DNA from: Candidatus Altarchaeales archaeon WOR_SM1_86-2
Lineage (GTDB): Archaea > Altiarchaeota > Altiarchaeia > IMC4 > MCBC01
Assembly (NCBI GenBank): GCA_001723855.1
Contig: MCBC01000106.1
Span: 1-5,452 of the forward strand
Reading direction: 5' to 3'
DNA length: 5,452 nt
The translations under genes and the position numbers were made by a program. The notes beneath the pieces are model-generated. The model had not been told where the DNA came from, ran no database searches, and was given only the letters and a program-made list of their open reading frames with translations. Numbering within the stretch: the stretch's first letter is position 1; the number at the start of each line of letters is the position of its first letter. Positions 1-5,452 of this stretch are shown here, in pieces.

Positions 1-555
1 TTCTGTTATTCCAATATCGCAGCGATCGCGGTAAGAGACAATCTAACAAGGGCAAAGGAGATATGCAATAAATCAGACCCCGTGGAATTATGTTATACGG
101 CTATCGCAAGAATTTTTGCCCGCGAAAACCTGAGCAAGTCCGTTGATATATGCGAAAGCACCGATGACCACGATGATTGTTACATTTCCCTCGCATCCGT
201 CTATATGGAAGAAAATATGACCCTGGCGATAGAGATATGCGGGAACGTAACGGCATGCAGGGAGATGCTCGCACCGAAAGCGGCCGAATTTGACCCGGAT
301 ACGGGGGTGGAGTTGTGCAGCGGCTACCCCTGTCTCATGGGCGTTTCGCAGGTCGTTGCCAAAAACGACACATCCAAGGCGATAGAGATATGCAAAGCAA
401 TCGGGCACCCGGTTCCAAGATCGCAGTGCGAGTATTTCATACTCCCGCAGGTAAAGAAAAAGCAGCCCCAGAGGCTCGGGGAACTGTGCGGGGACATCAT
501 ACCCTTTTGGGATAACCTTCAGCAGCTTGCACCTTACTGCAATATCAGCAATTAA
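1..555 (+). CDS. Cys-rich helical-repeat protein, 5'-truncated (function unknown)
   Basis: The frame is open from base 1, so the gene starts upstream. The GTG at 82 is internal to a repeat and is not the likely start. The visible 184 residues end at TAA 553-555. They consist of six tandem units with the pattern C-[YLER]-x-x-[IL]-A ... [AS]-x-[ED]-[IL]-C, predicted as antiparallel helix pairs like TPR/Sel1 solenoids. The two cysteines of every unit are exactly 20 positions apart (C2/C22, C31/C51, C60/C80, C86/C106, C111/C131, C143/C163), and a lone C180 lies near the C-terminus. This regularity suggests one disulfide per hairpin, which would imply an extracytoplasmic location. The signal peptide that would prove this is outside the window. 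Sequons (NLT, NLS, NMT, NVT, NDT, NIS) fit a secreted archaeal protein. I recall similar Cys-repeat hypothetical proteins in uncultivated archaea but know no function. A protein-binding scaffold is a guess from the fold class. Reading frame is certain; role is unknown. Confidence 0.85.
   Translation, partial: FCYSNIAAIAVRDNLTRAKEICNKSDPVELCYTAIARIFARENLSKSVDICESTDDHDDCYISLASVYMEENMTLAIEICGNVTACREMLAPKAAEFDPDTGVELCSGYPCLMGVSQVVAKNDTSKAIEICKAIGHPVPRSQCEYFILPQVKKKQPQRLGELCGDIIPFWDNLQQLAPYCNISN
4..489 (+). repeat. Six C-X19-C helical-hairpin repeats
   Basis: This is a protein-level tandem repeat within the first gene. Unit starts (first Cys) are residues 2, 31, 60, 86, 111 and 143 of the visible frame, giving periods of 29, 29, 26, 25 and 32. 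The spacing inside each unit never varies (20 positions from Cys to Cys), while the linkers between units do (9, 9, 6, 5 and 12). Units 1-3 and 5 are well conserved. Units 4 and 6 have diverged, contain prolines and lack the loop sequon, but keep both cysteines. At DNA level the best conserved piece is the A-I-E-I-C codon stretch, identical over 16 bp at 225-240 and 378-393. Confidence 0.85.
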
Positions 556-590
556 TTTAAATTTAAATTAAAAAATAAATATTAAAGATC
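552..590 (+). promoter_or_regulatory. AT-rich spacer with palindromic TATA-like element; probable leaderless promoter
   Basis: The 35-bp gap between the two genes is nearly all A and T. Bases 552-571 form a perfect 20-bp palindrome made of TTTAAATT units and overlap the upstream stop codon. The copy at 562-569 is centred near 565, about 26 bp before the ATG at 591. That is the usual distance from an archaeal TATA box to the transcription start, so the transcript could begin at the ATG itself. No GGAGG/GGTG-type ribosome binding site precedes the ATG. The only 16S-tail match is GATC directly against the start codon, which is too close. A terminator role for the palindrome is less likely because it has no GC stem or long T-run. 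This is inference from composition and spacing. Confidence 0.5.
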
Positions 591-686
591 ATGGAATTTA
601 CAAATTTAAGCAGGTATGGAAGAGCGGCAGGAGTAATTACGGTGATCGCTTGCTTACTCCTGGTTCTCCCTTGTTCGGTTTCGGGA
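591..686 (+). other. Sec signal peptide of the large surface protein
   Basis: Residues 1-32 have a short n-region with Arg8 and Arg11, a hydrophobic core from about Ala12 to Leu26, and a polar c-region. The likely signal peptidase I site is after V-S-G (residues 30-32), before Tyr33, with small residues at -3 and -1. Twin arginines are absent, so Sec rather than Tat export is expected. Cys21 sits in a V-I-A-C string that resembles a lipobox, but it lies in the middle of the hydrophobic core, so lipoprotein processing there is unlikely. Confidence 0.8.
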
Positions 687-3600
687 TATACCGCACTTTC
701 CGGGTCAGAGTTCATCATTTACCCTTCCGGGGACTGGACTAAATTGAATGTCCAGGGAGGAGAGTCGTATGTGAGTTTTATCCCCTTCTATGACAACACG
801 AATGTCCTGGCTTATGTCGTTGAAGATAACGGCTCCGAAACATTGATATTTAATGGGACGAGAAATAAGGCGCAGGCGGTGGACCTGGCTTTTGATGATT
901 TAGGCAAGATACCAAACATGGATCCTCAACCGAGCCAGGCAACAGGACCAAGATGGGTCCATATACTTTCAAATCGCTCGGGATATGTTTTTGTCGGCGT
1001 GCATGGATCGTTAAGAAGCCCGCCGTCATCAGGCGGAGGATTTTACGACACGCATTTCATCATCCACTGGCCAGAGGGCGGCTGGAATAAGTATTTTGCT
1101 GATATATGCACTCACTACAACGGAACTGTAAATGTCACGATGACGCCAATAGATGCCGCCACCGGTTTACACCACGGGACACAGACTGATATAAATTTTA
1201 GTTTGAACGGTACCGGAAATGCTACGGAGCCCTACTGCCGGCATGTGCAACTCTACGACACGGACGGGAATACAAACATCGGTATTACATACATCGTTAA
1301 CGCCACACAGGGTGTTTTTGTCCTCCAGCATCTTGATCATATTGATACCTTCAACTGGCTTGGCGCGTTTGATACAGGGCTTCTTTTCGGGAAAGTTGTC
1401 ATTTACGCCTCAATGGAGGCTGATGCCGCAGTGAGTGTGTACAATCCAGGCTCAAGCACGGTGAACTGCTCACTGTACGAACATGTAGGGACAGGGCCCG
1501 GTTCTACAACCGCCGGTTATTTTAATTTCTCTGACAGAACAAGGAGGGCAAGTATTACTTTACAGCCCTACGATTATGGATTTTTGAAGTGGACTGGGTC
1601 AGATAAGGATCATATTATGATGATATGCAACGGAAGCGTTTCCGGGGTCGGCGGGGGAAGAAGCGATGTACATAACCTGAATGGGATCGACAGCCACCCA
1701 TACACCCGTTTGCCGCCGGTATATGGGCAAGATACGCTGTATGAGACACCGTTTGCCATGGACAGTTCAAGTGTAAAAGGAGATTCATGGGTCTTTTACC
1801 AGTCATCATGCGATTTCCCGACAATAATAGATTTTTATGATTATGTGCACACTGAGAATCGGGGTTTTTCAGCGAATGAAGGCAATTCAACCATTTGCTT
1901 TAATAATGCCAAAGCTCCTGGAAAAAACGGGCTGGGCATCCAGGCATTTAACACAACCGTTTTATTTGCCAATAACCTGTCAACAAACAGCACGATGACC
2001 GTTGACTGCCAGGCAGGAGGCACTGTTTCAATAAGCGGTAACCAGATAAACCTGACGAATTGCAAGAGTTCATACGAGGATAATTATTTTTACAATGCGA
2101 CGATAGACCTGATAGATATGAATTTTGAGGAGGTTACTGCAGGCAGAGAATTTAAAATAAGTGCCGCAAATTCTTCATGGGGAGCAGTATTCGGGTTTAA
2201 TATAACCGGGAGGGTGGTTTTAGACTGGGCTCACGCCGATGACGGCACATCATGCCTTCATCAGGTTACTTTATGGGAAAGAGGGATGTTTCACATAAGC
2301 GGTACAAAAGGGGTTTATGGAACCGGCTTTGAAGGGGGTTCTGACTGGAACAACGGAGATATCCTCAGGTTCAATTCAAGCGAATCATTAAATGTTTACA
2401 GGGTTGCGCATAAAGACTGTTCAAACTCGCCGATAGAATCAACCGCCCCCTATATTGTTACCACAATCAATGTAAGCGATAAGGATATTCTGATCGGCGA
2501 TAACACGAACGTCACGGGCACCGTGTCGAATTACGGCAGCAAGGAAGCATTAGGCGTAACTCCCACCCATTTTGTCCCGCACCAGCTTCAATTAAGGCTT
2601 TCAACGCTGAGGATATTTTTCGGAAACCCCCTTAATTATGAGGATGTTACGGATGATGTTACAATAACCTATATTCCTGCCGGAACCGGAGGAAGCTGCA
2701 CCCCGACGGATATACACGGCATATACAACGGCTCGAAACCCGTTATTTGCGTTATGGAAACCCCGGTTGAAGGCTCACCCTACCCGCTAACACACGTCTA
2801 TTTCTATTTAGGGGATCTTGCAGGCGCGATTGGAAGTTGTGACTGCGGCGAAAGGCTGCTGTTCGAATATGAGGCGCACCTGAGATATGGTGCTGCAGCC
2901 TGGATAACCCCGACACTTAATACGAACTACGGTTACTGCAGTCCGGTCAAAAGGGAAACTTTCAATGTCACAAAGGATGAAGAGGTGCAGATAGGCACCC
3001 CGAATAACGTTATCCAGAAAGCGGTAACGCCAAGTGTCGGTGACCCTGGTACGAACTTTACGGTCACGATAGAGTTTTACGATGCAAACACAATATATTG
3101 GATCCGGAACGTTACCATGTGGGATTACTATGTTAATGGAAGTGACGATCCGATAACCAGCTCCGAGGTTAATATGACATATAACTGCAGCATAAGCGCG
3201 ACATATACAAGGTACAACCGCAGCGATAATTCCCCGATACCAGGATATGACAATGTAACATTAAACTTAACCAATGCCGCATCAACCGTTAACTGCGGCA
3301 CAGGATTTTTCACATACATCAACTTCAGTTACGTGAACAATTCATACTTCCAAAATATTACGAACTATACCAAGAACAAAGTGACTTTTTATCTGCGCTC
3401 AAACGGCACCCTCCCGGACGGTATAAAAAATTGTGTGAGCATAGAATATAAGTCAGAAACCTTTAACGGCAGCGCCAGCCACAACATAACGGGGAAAGCG
3501 TGCTTTGCTCCAGCCAGGGTTCATTCCGCACTGATAGCAAAGAACATGTCCGATAATGTCACTGTGGGAGAAAAAACCAATATTACACTTACATTTAATA

Positions 3601-5452
3601 CCAACCAGGATTTTTACTGGGATTACATGGATGTCGGGGACGATCTTCCCGATTTCCTGAATTATACGGGTTACGCATGGCTTTATACCGTCAATACCGG
3701 GCAGCCAACGAAATTTCCAAATGGCGTGTGGGGCATAGGATACAACAACTGGAACAGAACAAATTACTGGGTCCAGTATCATACCGAGCCCCTGCCCGAC
3801 AATCAAACGAGAATAGGCTGGTATTTCTGGGGGCTCGGGAACGCCAGCAACTGGACGATCACCATTGAAGTGCAGGCTATTGATTTGTTTGATGACGAGG
3901 CGTCCAACTGGGCGATAAAAAGAAGGAACTACGGTTATATGCACGGCGTTCAACCCGATACTGGAGAAGAATTTAATCCGGAGGCAAGTTATGTGATTGT
4001 CTGGGAGTACTACCCCCCGCTGCCGGGGATTAACATAACAAAAACCATTACCAATATGACAAGAAACTATGATGCCGGAGCAGGCTACCCCGGAGGACCT
4101 CTGGAGCCGGGGGATTATTTAAATTACACCGTAGTTGTCAATAATACCGGAGAGACGGTGTTTTATAATGTAACTTTAAATGATGCCATTCCGATGAATA
4201 CAACACTTGTTTCATGGACTTCCAACCCGGGTTTATGGTGGAACCGCACCTGGCAGTATAGAAGAGAGATTATTGTCACGGAGCCGGGAGTTCACAACAG
4301 AACAAATTGGCCCGTTATGGTTTTTGTGGATTTTAATGAAAGCGGGAATCCTCCGGAAAACTGCAGTAATGAACTGCGGGTCATTGATAAAACCACCAAC
4401 CTAAAAGTTCCTTTCAATATCACCGGGCAGGAATATGCAAGTAACAGATGCCAGAACGCAACAATCGTGATATTGGTGAATATGTCAAAATCTTCCAAAA
4501 AAATTTATTATGTTTACTACGGCAACACCACCCCGGTTTCTCCCGAGACATACTCGATATGGAGTTCAAATTGTGACGCAAACAGCAATGCAACAAACTG
4601 TTCAAGTGTTTACTATTCAAGACAGGACATTTCGGGGGGTCTGGATGAGTGGAGCATCACAGGACCAACCTTTGTTGTGTCCGGAGACAACAACAATAGT
4701 CTTGTAAGTCTGCATTGGCCGCTCAGGTGGTTTGATAGAGTTAACAGTTCTTTATACGTATGTACAAATGGGTTTCTTTCAGGTGCAAATGCAACAGATA
4801 GTTCGCCAAGTACCGGTGAATTTCAGGGGCAACATGGAGGAATGATCGCGCCTTGGTGGAGAAACTGGAATTCAAGCGTTTACAAAAATATCTGGACCGA
4901 CACGCCAAGAGAGGTGTTCACATGGACCGATCTGAGCGGGTCAGGAGTTTCATTGGCAGGACTTTCTAATGGTTCAGGCAGTGATTATTTTTATAATGAT
5001 AACTACAGCAGCCCGGTTACATTCCAGACAGTGCTGTACAGCACCGGCGATATAATCCACAGATATAATAACAGTGTAGCATACCTTTACCAGTACTCAA
5101 ATGCAACTCAGCCGGAAGTCGGCATGGAGGAGGAGAGAGACAACTGTTCAATCAACTGCACCATTAACAGAACATATTACTGGGGAATGCCGACATTAGT
5201 TCCTGGAGAGACATGGCAGGTAAATTTTACTTTATATGTACATTCAAATGCCACGGTAATTGAAAATAACACAGCATTTATGTGCGCAAGTACACCGGTC
5301 GGCAACAGAAGTTGTAAGAGTTCCACAACACCGCAGGTTCCGGTTGTGCACCCCAGTATAACCATAGAGAAATGGGTCGGGGACTATCAGGAGTATGTAA
5401 CCTCCCAGCCGGGAGAGGAGGTTAACTTCACGATAATCGTGAGAAATCCCTC
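591..5452 (+). CDS. Giant secreted, sequon-rich surface glycoprotein with DUF11, DUF2341 and NIDO-like modules; 3'-truncated
   Basis: One continuous frame of 1,620 full codons runs off the right edge. ATG 591 is the only sensible start: an in-frame TAA lies at 576-578, and the ATG is followed at once by a signal peptide. Order of parts: signal peptide (1-32); unrecognised region (33 to about 620); three Ig-like/DUF11-type modules starting near 621, 808 and 978; a fourth DUF11 module from 1147, interrupted by DUF2341 (about 1216-1322) and a NIDO-like domain (about 1376-1500) and closing near 1528-1568; a fifth DUF11 from 1589. By hand count the protein has about 80 N-X-S/T sequons and 28 cysteines after the signal peptide, typical of exported archaeal glycoproteins. 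The C-terminus, where a membrane anchor or sorting signal would be, is not seen. A role as surface-layer component or adhesin is inferred from the domain set; no enzyme motif is visible. Arginine is mostly AGA/AGG, as in the upstream gene. Confidence 0.9.
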   Translation, partial: MEFTNLSRYGRAAGVITVIACLLLVLPCSVSGYTALSGSEFIIYPSGDWTKLNVQGGESYVSFIPFYDNTNVLAYVVEDNGSETLIFNGTRNKAQAVDLAFDDLGKIPNMDPQPSQATGPRWVHILSNRSGYVFVGVHGSLRSPPSSGGGFYDTHFIIHWPEGGWNKYFADICTHYNGTVNVTMTPIDAATGLHHGTQTDINFSLNGTGNATEPYCRHVQLYDTDGNTNIGITYIVNATQGVFVLQHLDHIDTFNWLGAFDTGLLFGKVVIYASMEADAAVSVYNPGSSTVNCSLYEHVGTGPGSTTAGYFNFSDRTRRASITLQPYDYGFLKWTGSDKDHIMMICNGSVSGVGGGRSDVHNLNGIDSHPYTRLPPVYGQDTLYETPFAMDSSSVKGDSWVFYQSSCDFPTIIDFYDYVHTENRGFSANEGNSTICFNNAKAPGKNGLGIQAFNTTVLFANNLSTNSTMTVDCQAGGTVSISGNQINLTNCKSSYEDNYFYNATIDLIDMNFEEVTAGREFKISAANSSWGAVFGFNITGRVVLDWAHADDGTSCLHQVTLWERGMFHISGTKGVYGTGFEGGSDWNNGDILRFNSSESLNVYRVAHKDCSNSPIESTAPYIVTTINVSDKDILIGDNTNVTGTVSNYGSKEALGVTPTHFVPHQLQLRLSTLRIFFGNPLNYEDVTDDVTITYIPAGTGGSCTPTDIHGIYNGSKPVICVMETPVEGSPYPLTHVYFYLGDLAGAIGSCDCGERLLFEYEAHLRYGAAAWITPTLNTNYGYCSPVKRETFNVTKDEEVQIGTPNNVIQKAVTPSVGDPGTNFTVTIEFYDANTIYWIRNVTMWDYYVNGSDDPITSSEVNMTYNCSISATYTRYNRSDNSPIPGYDNVTLNLTNAASTVNCGTGFFTYINFSYVNNSYFQNITNYTKNKVTFYLRSNGTLPDGIKNCVSIEYKSETFNGSASHNITGKACFAPARVHSALIAKNMSDNVTVGEKTNITLTFNTNQDFYWDYMDVGDDLPDFLNYTGYAWLYTVNTGQPTKFPNGVWGIGYNNWNRTNYWVQYHTEPLPDNQTRIGWYFWGLGNASNWTITIEVQAIDLFDDEASNWAIKRRNYGYMHGVQPDTGEEFNPEASYVIVWEYYPPLPGINITKTITNMTRNYDAGAGYPGGPLEPGDYLNYTVVVNNTGETVFYNVTLNDAIPMNTTLVSWTSNPGLWWNRTWQYRREIIVTEPGVHNRTNWPVMVFVDFNESGNPPENCSNELRVIDKTTNLKVPFNITGQEYASNRCQNATIVILVNMSKSSKKIYYVYYGNTTPVSPETYSIWSSNCDANSNATNCSSVYYSRQDISGGLDEWSITGPTFVVSGDNNNSLVSLHWPLRWFDRVNSSLYVCTNGFLSGANATDSSPSTGEFQGQHGGMIAPWWRNWNSSVYKNIWTDTPREVFTWTDLSGSGVSLAGLSNGSGSDYFYNDNYSSPVTFQTVLYSTGDIIHRYNNSVAYLYQYSNATQPEVGMEEERDNCSINCTINRTYYWGMPTLVPGETWQVNFTLYVHSNATVIENNTAFMCASTPVGNRSCKSSTTPQVPVVHPSITIEKWVGDYQEYVTSQPGEEVNFTIIVRNP
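687..2450 (+). other. Unrecognised N-terminal region (residues 33-620) of the surface protein
   Basis: About 590 residues match no family I can name. The sequence is rich in alternating hydrophobic/polar stretches, Gly, Asn, Ser, Thr and aromatic residues, which suggests beta-sandwich or beta-helix folds. It carries about 21 sequons and 10 cysteines (for example N-C-S, I-C-N and S-S-C-D). The stretch from roughly residue 480 to 560 (F-N-T-T-V, T-V-D-C, V-S-I-S-G, I-N-L-T-N-C) has short strand-like repeats reminiscent of right-handed beta-helix or filamentous surface proteins. A Gly/Ser-rich loop (S-S-G-G-G) near residue 148 may be a domain boundary. The overall pattern faintly recalls IgGFc-binding-type surface domains, but not enough to claim it. 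Confidence 0.5.
2451..4028 (+). repeat. Three tandem Ig-like/DUF11-type modules (residues about 621-1146)
   Basis: Three modules start near residues 621, 808 and 978, spaced 187 and 170 residues apart, which is longer than a plain DUF11 domain. Each opens with a strand, then a turn and a sequon-bearing strand: I-G-D-N-T-N-V-T (from 635), V-G-D-P-G-T-N-F-T (from 816) and V-G-E-K-T-N-I-T (from 992). The next unit begins with the same pattern at 1147 (PGDYLNYT). The opening G-x-x-x-x-N-x-T-V/L pattern is the DUF11/conserved-repeat signature of prokaryotic surface proteins, where stacked beta-sandwiches make a stalk. The match of the first three is weak apart from this motif, so family assignment is tentative while the repeat spacing is directly visible. 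Confidence 0.55.
4029..4232 (+). other. DUF11 domain, N-terminal half (residues about 1147-1214)
   Basis: This is the clearest DUF11 match in the window. It opens with I-N-I-T-K-T, then E-P-G-D-Y-L-N-Y-T-V-V-V (1172-1183), N-N-T-G, and V-T-L-N-D-A-I-P ending in T-T-L-V-S-W. Those are the family's first strands: PG turn, x-Y-T-x-x-V, N-x-G, and V-x-D-x-x-P. The usual closing half (W-x-x-G-x-L-x-P-G-E and the following strands) does not follow here. It appears about 315 residues later, near 1531-1561. Confidence 0.8.
4236..4556 (+). other. DUF2341 domain (residues about 1216-1322)
   Basis: The segment begins W-W-N-R-T-W-Q-Y-R-R-E-I and has the family's landmarks in order: the W-x-Y-R-x-x-I opening strand, W-P-V-M-V-F-V-D-F, N-E-L-R-V-I-D, L-K-V-P-F-N-I, and the closing I-Y-Y-V-Y-Y-G-N (1305-1312). 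DUF2341 is a beta-sandwich module of unknown ligand, common in large secreted archaeal and bacterial proteins, often beside carbohydrate-binding or lectin-like domains. Cys residues in the R-C-Q-N-A and E-N-C-S-N-E strings could form a disulfide across the domain. Confidence 0.8.
4716..5090 (+). other. NIDO-like domain (residues about 1376-1500)
   Basis: The motifs match the nidogen-like beta module of prokaryotic surface proteins: Y-V-C-T-N-G-F-L-S (1389-1397), then M-I-A-P-W-W-R-N-W (1418-1426), a Y-K-N-I-W strand, P-R-E-V-F-T-W-T (1439-1446), and F-Q-T-V-L-Y-S-T-G-D-I-I-H-R-Y (1478-1492). The last resembles the F-Q-V-V-L-Y-x-x-G-D-I-x-x-x-Y hallmark of that group. The ligand is unknown; relatives occur in adhesive extracellular proteins. 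The linker from DUF2341 (about 1323-1375) holds a W-S-I-T-G-P string and no named domain. Confidence 0.65.
5172..5294 (+). other. DUF11 domain, C-terminal half (residues about 1528-1568)
   Basis: T-Y-Y-W-G-M-P-T-L-V-P-G-E-T-W (1528-1542), V-N-F-T-L-Y-V (1544-1550) and I-E-N-N-T-A-F (1557-1563) reproduce the closing strands of DUF11: W-x-I-G-x-L-x-P-G-E, x-I-T-x-x-V and x-I-x-N-x-A. No DUF11 opening half precedes it directly, so it most simply completes the half at 1147-1214. Confidence 0.65.
5355..5452 (+). other. Fifth DUF11-type module, cut by the window end (from residue 1589)
   Basis: S-I-T-I-E-K-W-V-G (1589-1597) followed by Q-P-G-E-E-V-N-F-T-I-I-V-R-N (1606-1619) is the standard DUF11 opening with PG turn and sequon-bearing strand. 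It shows that the module series continues beyond the window, so the protein is longer than 1,620 residues. Confidence 0.75.

Noticed and set aside
88..408. 106-codon open frame on the - strand
   Set aside because: It is opposite the clearly repetitive Cys-repeat gene and its translation shows no domain or repeat.
82..555. GTG at 82 as the start of the first gene
   Set aside because: The frame is open to base 1 and the upstream residues form a full copy of the C-X19-C repeat, so 82 is inside the gene.
552..571. Palindrome as a transcription terminator
   Set aside because: It has no GC pairs and no long T-run on the + strand, and its position suits a TATA region better.
642..653. Lipobox V-I-A-C in the signal peptide of the large protein
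   Set aside because: Cys21 is in the middle of the hydrophobic core with several more hydrophobic residues after it; a normal signal peptidase I site at 30-32 fits better.
3453..3953. 166-codon open frame on the - strand
   Set aside because: It lies wholly inside the large + strand gene, has no recognisable product, and is explained by the low stop frequency opposite this codon usage.
591..5452. Possible frameshift or split of the long gene into several genes
   Set aside because: Reading every codon from 591 to 5450 gave no stop, and recognisable domains stay in the same frame to the end.
1..5452. tRNA, rRNA, CRISPR array or insertion sequence
   Set aside because: No cloverleaf, direct-repeat/spacer pattern, transposase or terminal inverted repeats were seen, and nearly all of the window is coding.

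Overview
The window looks like part of the genome of an uncultivated archaeon, probably of the DPANN or Altiarchaeota-like kind. The exact lineage is a guess. The reasons are a very large secreted protein packed with N-glycosylation sequons, DUF11-type and DUF2341 surface modules, heavy use of AGA/AGG and ATA codons, and a start codon with no Shine-Dalgarno sequence but an AT-rich TATA-like element at leaderless-promoter distance. Both genes lie on the + strand and both are cut by the window edges.

Region 1 (1-555) is the 3' end of a gene for a cysteine-rich helical-repeat protein. Six tandem units of about 25-32 residues each carry two cysteines separated by exactly 19 residues, which suggests a solenoid of disulfide-stapled helical hairpins. 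Several hairpin turns carry an N-glycosylation sequon. I cannot assign a function.

Region 2 (556-590) is a short AT-only to AT-rich spacer with a perfect 20-bp palindrome (552-571) that overlaps the upstream stop codon. The TTTAAATT inside it is centred about 26 bp before the next ATG, as expected for an archaeal leaderless promoter.

Region 3 (591-5452, open at the right edge) is one uninterrupted reading frame of at least 1,620 codons. It has an N-terminal signal peptide, about 590 residues of unrecognised and probably beta-rich sequence, and then a series of DUF11/Ig-like modules about 170-187 residues apart. The fourth module appears to be split by an inserted DUF2341 domain plus a NIDO-like domain, and a further DUF11 module begins just before the window ends. 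About 80 N-X-S/T sequons and 28 cysteines mark it as a cell-surface or S-layer-associated glycoprotein, perhaps an adhesin.

The two genes are neighbours with shared traits: both are Cys-containing, sequon-rich and probably extracytoplasmic. The spacer suggests the large gene has its own promoter. I saw no RNA genes, CRISPR arrays, insertion sequences or convincing terminators.
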